NCBI GenBank assembly: GCA_902532565.1
Contig: CACAIR010000004.1
Span: 1-64,000, forward strand
Origin: an uncultured Pelagibacteraceae bacterium
GTDB taxonomy: Bacteria > Pseudomonadota > Alphaproteobacteria > Pelagibacterales > Pelagibacteraceae
DNA: 64,000 nucleotides
Direction: 5' to 3'
The notes under the pieces are model-generated. The model was given only the letters and a program-made list of their open reading frames with translations. It was not told the DNA's origin and did no database searches. Position 1 is the first letter of the stretch. Every line of letters begins with the position of its first letter. Shown piece after piece: positions 36,517 to 44,045 of the stretch. The position numbers and the translations under genes are program-made.

Positions 36517-37276
36517 TCTCCTTCAACCACTTGTTAGTTTCCTTCAAGCCGCCGAATGTATAAATGTGGAAGAAATCAGTATGCGATTTAACTTTCCCAA
36601 TTAGATCATTAGGGTCTTTAGGTTTTAATAAATCTAACGCCTTACTAAAATTAGATTTAAGAAAATTTAGAGAATTTTTTGCACCAACAATATTAGCAAA
36701 TTTTATTAAGCTAGATATTTTTAGAGGCCCAGTAATTCCCACATGCACTGGTACGCTTTGTTTAGAAATAAAATCTATGATTGGCTGTGGATCTAATAAC
36801 CATTGGGTTACAATGTAATCAGCATAAGGCTTTTTATCTATCATAGCTTTTTCTAAATTTGAATCGGATATATCAGGACTCCCCTCTGGGTGTCCAGCAA
36901 TTCCTATTGTCATTTTCTCAAAATAACCAGTCTCTAATAGTTGGAAAGAGCTATCAAATTTTCCCATTGGTTCTCTACCACCACCAATTACTAAAACTTG
37001 TTTTACTCCTCCATCTTTACATCTAGAAACATAATCTTTTAGTTGCTTTTCATCTTGCATCGATCTTGCTGGAAAATGAGGTACTGGATTAAAACCTTTT
37101 TTGACTAACTCAACTGCTTGTTGTGCAGTCTCTTTATAGTCTCCGCCTGGTAGCATAGTTATATAAACATCACCAACCTTCGGAACTGTCTCGAGGTCTG
37201 TTTGTGGTCCTATTTCCAAAGAAAATTTCATTTCTCGATCATTATCTTTTTTGAAAAAGCTGTCAAAGAAATTCAT
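36503..37276 (-). CDS. Methylenetetrahydrofolate reductase family protein (MetF-like)
   Basis: A 257-aa protein with a MetF-type FAD barrel: MKFSLEIGPQT, VYITMLPGGD, FNPVPHFPARSM, VLVIGGGREPMGKF, IGIAGHPEGSPD, ADYIVTQWLLDP and VPVHVGITGPL. It is shorter than E. coli MetF (about 296 aa), like the demethylase-linked subgroup. It probably oxidises the 5-methyl-THF formed by the overlapping GcvT-like enzyme. It is divergent from the Rieske oxygenase gene with very little space between. Confidence 0.85.
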   Translation of the reverse strand: MNFFDSFFKKDNDREMKFSLEIGPQTDLETVPKVGDVYITMLPGGDYKETAQQAVELVKKGFNPVPHFPARSMQDEKQLKDYVSRCKDGGVKQVLVIGGGREPMGKFDSSFQLLETGYFEKMTIGIAGHPEGSPDISDSNLEKAMIDKKPYADYIVTQWLLDPQPIIDFISKQSVPVHVGITGPLKISSLIKFANIVGAKNSLNFLKSNFSKALDLLKPKDPNDLIGKVKSHTDFFHIYTFGGLKETNKWLKENGYV

Positions 37277-37315
37277 TTATAGGTGTGGCGAAATTTGTTG
37301 CCAAAAATTATGCTC

Positions 37316-38527
37316 ATGATAATTTTTTTTGTGGATCAAAATATTAAAAATTTACCCTTATCAAAAATACTAGATATTGAGAAACTCAATAATGTTGATC
37401 AAACAATAGAAGTAGCTAATGGTCTACCTAATGAGTGTTACATAAACAATGATTATTTGGCCCATGAAAGAGAAAAGGTTTTTTATAATAAATGGACGGT
37501 AATTGGGGTAGCAAGTTCAATCCCACATCCTGGAGATGCTAAACCACACAATCTACTCGGGATTCCATTGATCTTGTTAAGAGATAAAGACATGAAGATT
37601 CGAGTATTCCATAATGTTTGTAGTCATAGAGGTTTTAAACTTTTAGATAAACCATGTAGCCTAAAAAATTTAATTAGATGTCCTTATCATTCTTGGTCGT
37701 ATGATCTTAATGGAAAACTTATCGCAACACCACATATTGGCGGTCTGAACAATCATAAATTAGAAAATTTTGATAAGACAAAAAGTAACTTAAAAGAGGT
37801 TAAAACTAGAGTTTGGATGGATATAATTTTTGTAAATATTAATTCAAATGAAATTGAGTTTGATGAATATATTAAACCCTTAGAAAATAGATGGCTAAAG
37901 TTCATTAATAAAGAGGATTACAAATCTTTAGTTCATTCATACGATTATGGTTACTTTAGTTTAGAAGTTAATTGTAATTGGAAATTTGCAATAGAAAATT
38001 ATTGTGAGAGTTATCATTTGCCAACAATTCATCCAGAATTAAATAAGGTTTCAAATATTAATGATCATTATCACATTCAAGGATTACCCAATAGATTTGC
38101 TGGACAAGGAAGCAAAAAATATGAACAACCAGCCAAAGGAAATAAAAAGTTTAATACTTTCTCTAATTGGGATAAAGATATGTTAAAAAATTCAGAATAT
38201 ATAGCTTTATTTCCAAATGTAATGATTGGTTTGCATATAGATCACTTTTATGTTTTTTGGTTAGAACCATTAACTATGAACAAAACTAAAGAACATATGC
38301 AAATGTATTATGTAGGTAATGAAAGTGCAAATGGAGTAGAGTTAAAAGAATTAAGAAAAGAGAATTCAAGATTTTGGAAAGATGTTATGTTAGAGGACAT
38401 AAATGCAATTGAAGGAATGCAAGAAGGAAGAAATTCACCAGTTTACAATGGAGGAAATTTTTCACCTATAATGGATCAACCAACCCATCAATTCCACAAG
38501 TGGGTAGCAAATAGTTTAGTGGAGTAA
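37316..38527 (+). CDS. Rieske non-haem iron oxygenase, choline/betaine monooxygenase-like
   Basis: The frame is open from GTG 37283, only six bases from the divergent metF-like start. The ATG at 37316 is preferred (403 aa) but no ribosome site settles it. A Rieske 2Fe-2S motif CSH-17-CPYH is present, followed by a mononuclear iron site NWKFAIENYCESYHLPTIHP (two histidines). The late segment ALFPNVMIGLHIDHFYVFWL resembles choline and glycine betaine monooxygenases. Such enzymes hydroxylate N-methyl groups, releasing formaldehyde, and need a reductase, which is not encoded nearby. A methylated-nitrogen substrate is inferred. Confidence 0.82.
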   Translation: MIIFFVDQNIKNLPLSKILDIEKLNNVDQTIEVANGLPNECYINNDYLAHEREKVFYNKWTVIGVASSIPHPGDAKPHNLLGIPLILLRDKDMKIRVFHNVCSHRGFKLLDKPCSLKNLIRCPYHSWSYDLNGKLIATPHIGGLNNHKLENFDKTKSNLKEVKTRVWMDIIFVNINSNEIEFDEYIKPLENRWLKFINKEDYKSLVHSYDYGYFSLEVNCNWKFAIENYCESYHLPTIHPELNKVSNINDHYHIQGLPNRFAGQGSKKYEQPAKGNKKFNTFSNWDKDMLKNSEYIALFPNVMIGLHIDHFYVFWLEPLTMNKTKEHMQMYYVGNESANGVELKELRKENSRFWKDVMLEDINAIEGMQEGRNSPVYNGGNFSPIMDQPTHQFHKWVANSLVE

Positions 38528-38534
38528 TACTTAA

Positions 38535-39161
38535 ATGGCACTTAAAGATGTTGGTAATAAAGTTCCTATATACAAACTTAAGACTACTGATGAGGTTATG
38601 AAATATTATGATGAGTGGGGTGAAAAAGATAAATATAATAAAGATATGGTTGAGTGGAATTATACAGGACCAAAAGAAACTGTAGATGTTTTTAGAAAAT
38701 ATACTGAAAATAAAGAAATGTTAATATTTGATGCAGGATGCGGCACTGGTTTAGTAGGTTTACAATTAAAAAAATATGGTTTTAAATATTTTCACGGGGC
38801 CGATCTATCACAAAAATTACTCGATACTATTCCAAAACAACTTTATCAAAAAATAATAAAAGTTGACTTAAATAAACCTATTGATGTTAAAGATAATTTT
38901 TATGATGCAACAATGTGTGTTGGAACTTTTACTTTTGGACATGTAAAACCACAAGCTTTAGATGAATTTGTTCGAGTTACAAAAAAAGATGGATTGATTT
39001 GTTTCACAATTAACGAAGGTATCTATAAAGATTATGGCTTTGATAAAAAAATCGAAAATTTAAAACAAGATAATAAATGGGAAGAATTAGAGTTTTTTAA
39101 ATCAGATTATATTGCCAGCAAAGATGTAAATGCTTGGCTTGGATTATATCGAGTAAAATAA
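38535..39161 (+). CDS. SAM-dependent class I methyltransferase
   Basis: A 208-aa protein with motif I LIFDAGCGTGLVGLQL (about residues 60-75) and the later DATMCVGTFTFGHVKP and FVRVTKKDGLICFTIN segments of a small-molecule methyltransferase. It follows the Rieske gene by seven bases and its stop overlaps the next ATG by one base (TAATG). The acceptor is unknown. Confidence 0.85.
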   Translation: MALKDVGNKVPIYKLKTTDEVMKYYDEWGEKDKYNKDMVEWNYTGPKETVDVFRKYTENKEMLIFDAGCGTGLVGLQLKKYGFKYFHGADLSQKLLDTIPKQLYQKIIKVDLNKPIDVKDNFYDATMCVGTFTFGHVKPQALDEFVRVTKKDGLICFTINEGIYKDYGFDKKIENLKQDNKWEELEFFKSDYIASKDVNAWLGLYRVK

Positions 39162-39568
39162 TGAAAATTATATTAATAATGGGATTACCTGGATCTGGCA
39201 AAACAACTTTAGCTAATGAATTAGCTCCAATGTTAAATGCAAAAAGATTAAATGCAGATGAAGTTAGAAAACAAGCTAATGATTGGGATTTTTCTGAGGA
39301 GGGTAGAAAAAGACAAGCCAAAAGAATGGCAGACTTTGCTTTAAAGATGAAAAATGATGGAAGTAATGTTGTTGCAGATTTTATTTGTCCAACACCTGAA
39401 GCAAGAAGTTTATTTCCAGCTGATTATATTATTTGGGTTGATACCATTAAAGAGGGTAGATTTGATGATACCAATAAAATGTTTGTTAAACCAGATAAGT
39501 ATAACTTTCATGTTACTACTCAAGATGCTAAAAACTGGGCACCTAAAATATTAAAGGAGATAAAATAA
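39161..39568 (+). CDS. Small P-loop kinase, adenylylsulfate-kinase-like
   Basis: The product is 135 aa starting MKIILIMGLPGSGKTT at 39161. An in-frame upstream TTG start at 39134 is rejected because the ATG is coupled to the previous stop. It has a Walker A GLPGSGKTT and the LNADEVR segment seen in APS-kinase-like and related small kinases, but is shorter than true CysC (about 200 aa) and lacks its usual full motif set. It overlaps the next start by one base. The substrate is unknown. Confidence 0.75.
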   Translation: MKIILIMGLPGSGKTTLANELAPMLNAKRLNADEVRKQANDWDFSEEGRKRQAKRMADFALKMKNDGSNVVADFICPTPEARSLFPADYIIWVDTIKEGRFDDTNKMFVKPDKYNFHVTTQDAKNWAPKILKEIK

Positions 39569-39942
39569 TGGCTTACGAGTGGGATAATAAAAAACCAACA
39601 GCACAAATGTTAGGAAGATGGCAACCATTTCATGATGGTCATTATACTTTATTTAGAGAAATAATAAAAAAAACAGGTCAAGTTTGTATTCAAATAAGGG
39701 ATGTTCAGGGAGTAGATGATAATCCTTTTGACTTTGATACAGTAAAAAAAAATATTGAAGACAGGCTAAATCCAGAATTCGAAGGAAGATTTAAAATAAT
39801 GTTAGTGCCTAATATTACCAATATTTGTTATGGTAGAGGTGTTGGATATAAAATTGAGGAAGTTGTATTACCTGAAGAGATACAGAAAATTTCAGCTACT
39901 AAAATTAGAGCTAAGATGAGAGAAGAAGGAAAGCTAAAATAG
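39568..39942 (+). CDS. Mini nucleotidyltransferase (HxGH family)
   Basis: A 124-aa protein with LGRWQPFHDGHYTLF, giving the HxGH nucleotide-binding motif (HDGH), and a C-terminal SATKIRAKM corresponding to the ISSTxxR motif of NMN adenylyltransferases and cytidylyltransferases. It is shorter than typical family members. The tight kinase-nucleotidyltransferase pair recalls a phosphorylate-then-activate route. The substrate cannot be named. Confidence 0.75.
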   Translation: MAYEWDNKKPTAQMLGRWQPFHDGHYTLFREIIKKTGQVCIQIRDVQGVDDNPFDFDTVKKNIEDRLNPEFEGRFKIMLVPNITNICYGRGVGYKIEEVVLPEEIQKISATKIRAKMREEGKLK

Positions 39943-39950
39943 AATTTTTA

Positions 39951-40724
39951 ATGAATATAAAAGTTAAAAATTTATCTAGTGGGATATCTACTGTCACAAT
40001 CAATGAACCCAAAACATATAACTCATTATCATTTAAAAATTTAAAAGATCTAATCAAAGTATTTAAAAAACTTGATAAAGACAAAAAAACAAAAGTAATT
40101 ATTCTTGAGGGATCTGGCAGAGGTTTCAGTGCTGGACATAATCTTAAAGAAGTTAAAAATTTAAAGGTAAGAAATAAATATCAAAAGCTATTTAATTTAT
40201 GTTCAAAATTAATGCTTCAAATTGTTGAAGGAAAAAAACCAGTTATAGCTAAAGTTCATGGTGCAGCATATGCAGCTGGATGTCAATTAGTTGCAAGTTG
40301 TGATTTGGCATATAGTACCAAAGAAGCTTTGTTTGCTACTCCAGGAGTAAATATTGGTTTATTTTGCAGCACACCAATGGTTGCAGTTAGTAGAAAAATA
40401 AATAGAAAACCCATGATGAAAATGTTGTTAACAGGAGAACCAATTAAAGCAAACTATGCAAAAGAAATTGGATTAATTAATGATTGCTTTTCAAAGTCTA
40501 AATTAAATAATGAAGTTATTAAGGTAGCAAAAAAAATAGCATCAAAATCAAATCTTACAATTAAAATTGGAAAACAGGCTTTTTATAAACAATTAGAAAT
40601 GCCGTTAAGGAAAGCGTACGCTTATACCAGTAAGATGATGACACTCAATATGATGGCAATGGATGCAAAAGAGGGGATTTCTGCCTTTTTAGAAAAAAGA
40701 AAACCTAAATGGAAAAATAAATGA
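39951..40724 (+). CDS. Enoyl-CoA hydratase/isomerase family protein (ECHDC3-like)
   Basis: A 257-aa crotonase-fold protein. The oxyanion-hole segments are GFSAGHNLKEV and KVHGAAYAAGCQLVASCDLA, and GLFCSTPMVAVSRK resembles the ECHDC3 group. The usual catalytic glutamates of true enoyl-CoA hydratase are not obvious in that region, so hydratase activity is uncertain. It overlaps the next small gene by four bases. Confidence 0.82.
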   Translation: MNIKVKNLSSGISTVTINEPKTYNSLSFKNLKDLIKVFKKLDKDKKTKVIILEGSGRGFSAGHNLKEVKNLKVRNKYQKLFNLCSKLMLQIVEGKKPVIAKVHGAAYAAGCQLVASCDLAYSTKEALFATPGVNIGLFCSTPMVAVSRKINRKPMMKMLLTGEPIKANYAKEIGLINDCFSKSKLNNEVIKVAKKIASKSNLTIKIGKQAFYKQLEMPLRKAYAYTSKMMTLNMMAMDAKEGISAFLEKRKPKWKNK

Positions 40725-40909
40725 AAATTAAGAATATCTTAATTATAATTTTTGTTTTTGTTGGACTTTATATAGTTTTAAACTTCAGAGATCATAATTT
40801 TAAAAGAGCTATAGATGCTTGTGTAGCAGGAAGTCAAAAATTAGAAAAACCAATGACTATGAAAGAAGCAAAAAAATTTTGTGAAGATAAAATTTTAGAA
40901 AAAAAATAA
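40721..40909 (+). CDS. Small single-helix membrane protein
   Basis: A 62-aa protein with an N-terminal membrane segment (residues 4-20, KNILIIIFVFVGLYIVL) and a short basic/charged tail with two cysteines (DACVAGSQKLEKPMT, AKKFCEDKI). It overlaps the crotonase gene end by four bases and precedes a CoA-binding protein, so it is probably translated. No known family. Confidence 0.55.
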   Translation: MKIKNILIIIFVFVGLYIVLNFRDHNFKRAIDACVAGSQKLEKPMTMKEAKKFCEDKILEKK

Positions 40910-40916
40910 ATAATTA

Positions 40917-41351
40917 ATGAGTGAAATTAAAGATATTCTTACTAAATATAAAACAATTGCAATGGTTGGTGTTAGCAAAGATACTAAGAAAACATCAACT
41001 ATAGTCATGAAATATATGAAAAATTATGGATTTAAAGTTTATCCAGTAAATCCATCAGCTAAAGGAGAAAAAATTTTAGGTGAAGAAGTATATGCTAAAA
41101 TTACAGATATAAAAAAAAATGTAGATATAGTAGATGTATTTAGACCATCCAAAGAAGCTTATGAAATTGCAAAAGATGCTGTAAAAATAGGTGCTAAAGT
41201 TCTATGGCTTCAACTTGGCATTCGTGATGAAAATGCAAAAAAATTAATTGAGGAAAACAAAATGGAATATATTGAAAACAAATGTACTAAAATGGAATAT
41301 CAAAAACATTTTTTAAAAGTAAGACCAGCCTTTCCAGTTTTAAGTGACTAA
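40917..41351 (+). CDS. CoA-binding domain protein (YccU-like)
   Basis: A 144-aa Rossmann-type protein: IAMVGVSKDTKKTS, YGFKVYPVNPSAKGEKILGE, VDIVDVFRPSKEAYEIAKDA and VLWLQLGIRDENA match the stand-alone CoA-binding domain family related to succinyl-CoA synthetase alpha. The role is not established. It follows the small membrane gene and ends at the start of an MFS transporter gene. Confidence 0.85.
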   Translation: MSEIKDILTKYKTIAMVGVSKDTKKTSTIVMKYMKNYGFKVYPVNPSAKGEKILGEEVYAKITDIKKNVDIVDVFRPSKEAYEIAKDAVKIGAKVLWLQLGIRDENAKKLIEENKMEYIENKCTKMEYQKHFLKVRPAFPVLSD

Positions 41352-42962
41352 ATGAATAAAGTAATTAGATTTTTAGATGATACTTTTTTAGATTTAGGTC
41401 GTCAGTTTAAGTGGACTTATTTACCACCTTTAATGGTTTACATGGCTGCTGGAATTTCTGGTTTGACTGGAATTGTTGGAACTTTCTTTGTCAAAGATTA
41501 TTTAAACTTATCTGCTGCTTTCCTTGCAGGATTAGGTTTCTGGGCAGGTATTCCTTGGGCATTGAAAATGCCTTTAGGGCATTTGGTGGATCTAATTTGG
41601 CAGAGAAAAAATTATATGGTCTACTTTGGAGCATTCTTAATATCTTTAAGTTTGTTGATAATGTATGGATTAATCATCCACACAGAAGAAATGTCAAAAA
41701 TATTTTCTGTTGAGACTTGGTTTGTTTTAAGCGTAATTTTAGCTCCAGTTGGTTATGTGGTTCAAGATGTTGTGGCTGATGCTATGACAGTCGAAGCTGT
41801 TCCATTAATTGACGAGTTAGGAAACAATTATTCTAAAGATCAAATTAAATTAATGCATACAACGATGCAAACACTTGGAAGGTTTGCTATAATTGGTGGT
41901 ACCGTACTTGTTGCTTTAGTTAATGTTATTGTATTCAGAGATGTAGAAAGTTTAGAGCAGACCGAAAAGATAAATTTATATGGAACCATCTATATTTATG
42001 CTCTTGTAATACCCTTAGTTTCTATATTAGGAGTGATTTTAGCAAATTATTTAAGACACAAAAAAATTCAGCTTTTACAATCAAAAGGTTTAGAATTTAA
42101 AGAAGAAAGGGGTGAAGAAAAAACAAAAATTAATTGGTGGATTTTAGGAGGAAGTTTGGTTTTTGTTATTTTCACCTTGTCAGTTGGCTCATTCAAAGTA
42201 CCATTTGCTCAAGAAATTGTATTCGTTGGCTCTGTAATAATTATTTTGTTTTTAATGTTTAAACTTATCAAGGAACTACCTGAAGAATTACGATTAACTA
42301 TAGTAGGTACTGCAGTAATTATTTTTGTATTTAGAGCTATGCCAGGACCAGGACCAGGCTTGACTTGGTTTGAAATTGATAATCTAGGATTCAACGAGCA
42401 GTTCTTTTCCATTCTATCACTACTAGCGTCAATTTTAACATTAGCAGGAATTGTTTTGCTGAGGCCATTTATGGCAAATAATTCAATAGCAAAAATAATT
42501 GTTGTTTTAAGTATTGCGGGCGCAATTCTATTTTTACCGAGTGTTGGAATGTATTATGGTTTTCATAACTGGACATCTTCATTAACAGGTGGAGTAGTTG
42601 ATGCTAAGTTTATTGCATTGATTAATACTGCATTAGAGTCTCCGCTTGGTCAAGTATCAATGATTCCTCTACTAGCCTGGATAGCAAAAAATGCTCCTGC
42701 GCATTTAAAGGCAACTTTTTTTGCAGTCTTTGCATCTTTTACTAATCTTGCTTTGTCAGCAAGTGCGTTAGGAACAAAATATTTAAATGAAATATTTACT
42801 GTAACTAGAGAGGTTAAAGATAAAGTTTCCGGTGAGATACAAACTACAGCAGATTATTCTGAACTTGGAATTTTATTAATTGTTGTAACACTTTTAACTT
42901 TAATTCTTCCAATTGTGTTTGTATTTATAATTAATAATAGTAAATATAAAACTACTGAATAA
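41352..42962 (+). CDS. MFS transporter, BT1/folate-biopterin-like
   Basis: A 536-aa membrane protein with about 12 hydrophobic segments. WAGIPWALKMPLGHLVDLIW and VGYVVQDVVADAMTVEAVP recall the BT1 folate/pteridine transporter group within the MFS. Two long inter-helix stretches hold charged loops. The substrate is not certain; pteridine or folate is a guess from family resemblance. It starts directly after the CoA-binding gene. Confidence 0.7.
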   Translation: MNKVIRFLDDTFLDLGRQFKWTYLPPLMVYMAAGISGLTGIVGTFFVKDYLNLSAAFLAGLGFWAGIPWALKMPLGHLVDLIWQRKNYMVYFGAFLISLSLLIMYGLIIHTEEMSKIFSVETWFVLSVILAPVGYVVQDVVADAMTVEAVPLIDELGNNYSKDQIKLMHTTMQTLGRFAIIGGTVLVALVNVIVFRDVESLEQTEKINLYGTIYIYALVIPLVSILGVILANYLRHKKIQLLQSKGLEFKEERGEEKTKINWWILGGSLVFVIFTLSVGSFKVPFAQEIVFVGSVIIILFLMFKLIKELPEELRLTIVGTAVIIFVFRAMPGPGPGLTWFEIDNLGFNEQFFSILSLLASILTLAGIVLLRPFMANNSIAKIIVVLSIAGAILFLPSVGMYYGFHNWTSSLTGGVVDAKFIALINTALESPLGQVSMIPLLAWIAKNAPAHLKATFFAVFASFTNLALSASALGTKYLNEIFTVTREVKDKVSGEIQTTADYSELGILLIVVTLLTLILPIVFVFIINNSKYKTTE

Positions 42963-42973
42963 AATTTAATATC

Positions 42974-43543
42974 ATGAAAAAAATTTTTCTTGTTTACGGA
43001 CACTATAATGAAAATTCATTTAATGCAGCAATTCGAGATGAATTTGTTAAACAATCAAAAGCAAATGGAAATCAAGTTGATATCGTTGATTTATATAAAG
43101 AAAAATTTAATCCAGTTTTTGCTGGTGAGGAACCTGACAAAGAAGTTTTAGATCATAGAAAAAGAATTGAGGAAAGTGATACCATAGTTTTAATTGCACC
43201 AATTTGGAATTTTAGAATGCCAGCGATAGTAGAAGGCTGGATTGATAAAGTATTAGCACCGCCTTGGGCGTTTAGATTTAAACAGTTGGTTGGAAATTAC
43301 GGTTATCCAATTGGAAACTTAAGAGATAAAAAGGCTATAATTTTTTGTACATACGGATCACCGAGATTAGCAATCACTACTTTTTTTTTAAACTTACCAA
43401 TTAGAAGATTAAAAAGGGGTGTATTTCATATGTGTGGCATATATAACATTGTCTATAGAAGATATTTTGCAGTACCATTTGTTTCCGATGCGAAGAGACA
43501 AGAATTTTTAAACGATGTTAGAAAAACCGCTAGTAATATTTAA
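42974..43543 (+). CDS. NAD(P)H dehydrogenase (quinone)-like flavodoxin-fold protein
   Basis: A 189-aa protein starting KKIFLVYGHYNENSFNAAI, with ESDTIVLIAPIWNFRMPAIV and WIDKVLAPPWAF, matching the NQO1/MdaB/KefF family that reduces quinones or other electrophiles with NAD(P)H using a bound flavin. The C-terminus overlaps the next gene by 29 bases. Confidence 0.85.
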   Translation: MKKIFLVYGHYNENSFNAAIRDEFVKQSKANGNQVDIVDLYKEKFNPVFAGEEPDKEVLDHRKRIEESDTIVLIAPIWNFRMPAIVEGWIDKVLAPPWAFRFKQLVGNYGYPIGNLRDKKAIIFCTYGSPRLAITTFFLNLPIRRLKRGVFHMCGIYNIVYRRYFAVPFVSDAKRQEFLNDVRKTASNI

Positions 43544-43988
43544 ACTCACAATTTTATTTTTTTTCTTTATTTCATTTTCGTACGCTGAATTATTAAACCC
43601 CAAAAGCACTATAGGCCCCAAAGAAGTTGTAAAAATTCAATTGAGTGGGCTTCAACAAAATGATCTCGAGTACAAAGATAGTGGTATCGAACAGACTTGG
43701 AAATTTGCTCATCCAAATAATAAAAGAGTAACAGGGCCATTAAGTAAATTCAAGATGATGATAAAAAGTGACACTTACGGAATGATGATTAATCACTTAA
43801 GTCACACAATTACTGAGCTTGGAAGTAATGACAAACGGGCTCAATTTGAGGTAATCATACTCGATAAAGATAAGATTTATCACAAATTCAATTGGCAAGT
43901 TGAAAAGTACACGGTGGATGGAAGTTTGAAAGACTGTTGGCTAACTACAATGGTATCTAGCCCTATTCCTCTTGGAAGCTCAATTTGA
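43515..43988 (+). CDS. DUF4864-like exported protein
   Basis: A 157-aa protein with an N-terminal hydrophobic signal (residues 8-24, IFKLTILFFFFISFSYA) and a mature domain (QTWKFAHPNNKRVTGPLSKF, MMINHLSHTITELG) that I associate with DUF4864. Function unknown. It overlaps the quinone reductase gene by 29 bases, so the start could be later, but the signal peptide supports this one. Confidence 0.7.
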   Translation: MLEKPLVIFKLTILFFFFISFSYAELLNPKSTIGPKEVVKIQLSGLQQNDLEYKDSGIEQTWKFAHPNNKRVTGPLSKFKMMIKSDTYGMMINHLSHTITELGSNDKRAQFEVIILDKDKIYHKFNWQVEKYTVDGSLKDCWLTTMVSSPIPLGSSI

Positions 43989-44045
43989 TTATCCACAGAT
44001 ACATTTTTGTTTCGCAACATTTAAAAATTTAGTAGGAATCTCAGA

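Noticed and set aside
41411-41713. 100-codon frame within the MFS transporter gene
   Set aside because: It lies in another frame of a clear membrane-protein gene and has no motif or ribosome site.
43989-43997. Perfect DnaA-box sequence TTATCCACA upstream of the dimethylglycine dehydrogenase gene
   Set aside because: A single box without a cluster, AT-unwinding region or dnaA/dnaN genes is not evidence of an origin.
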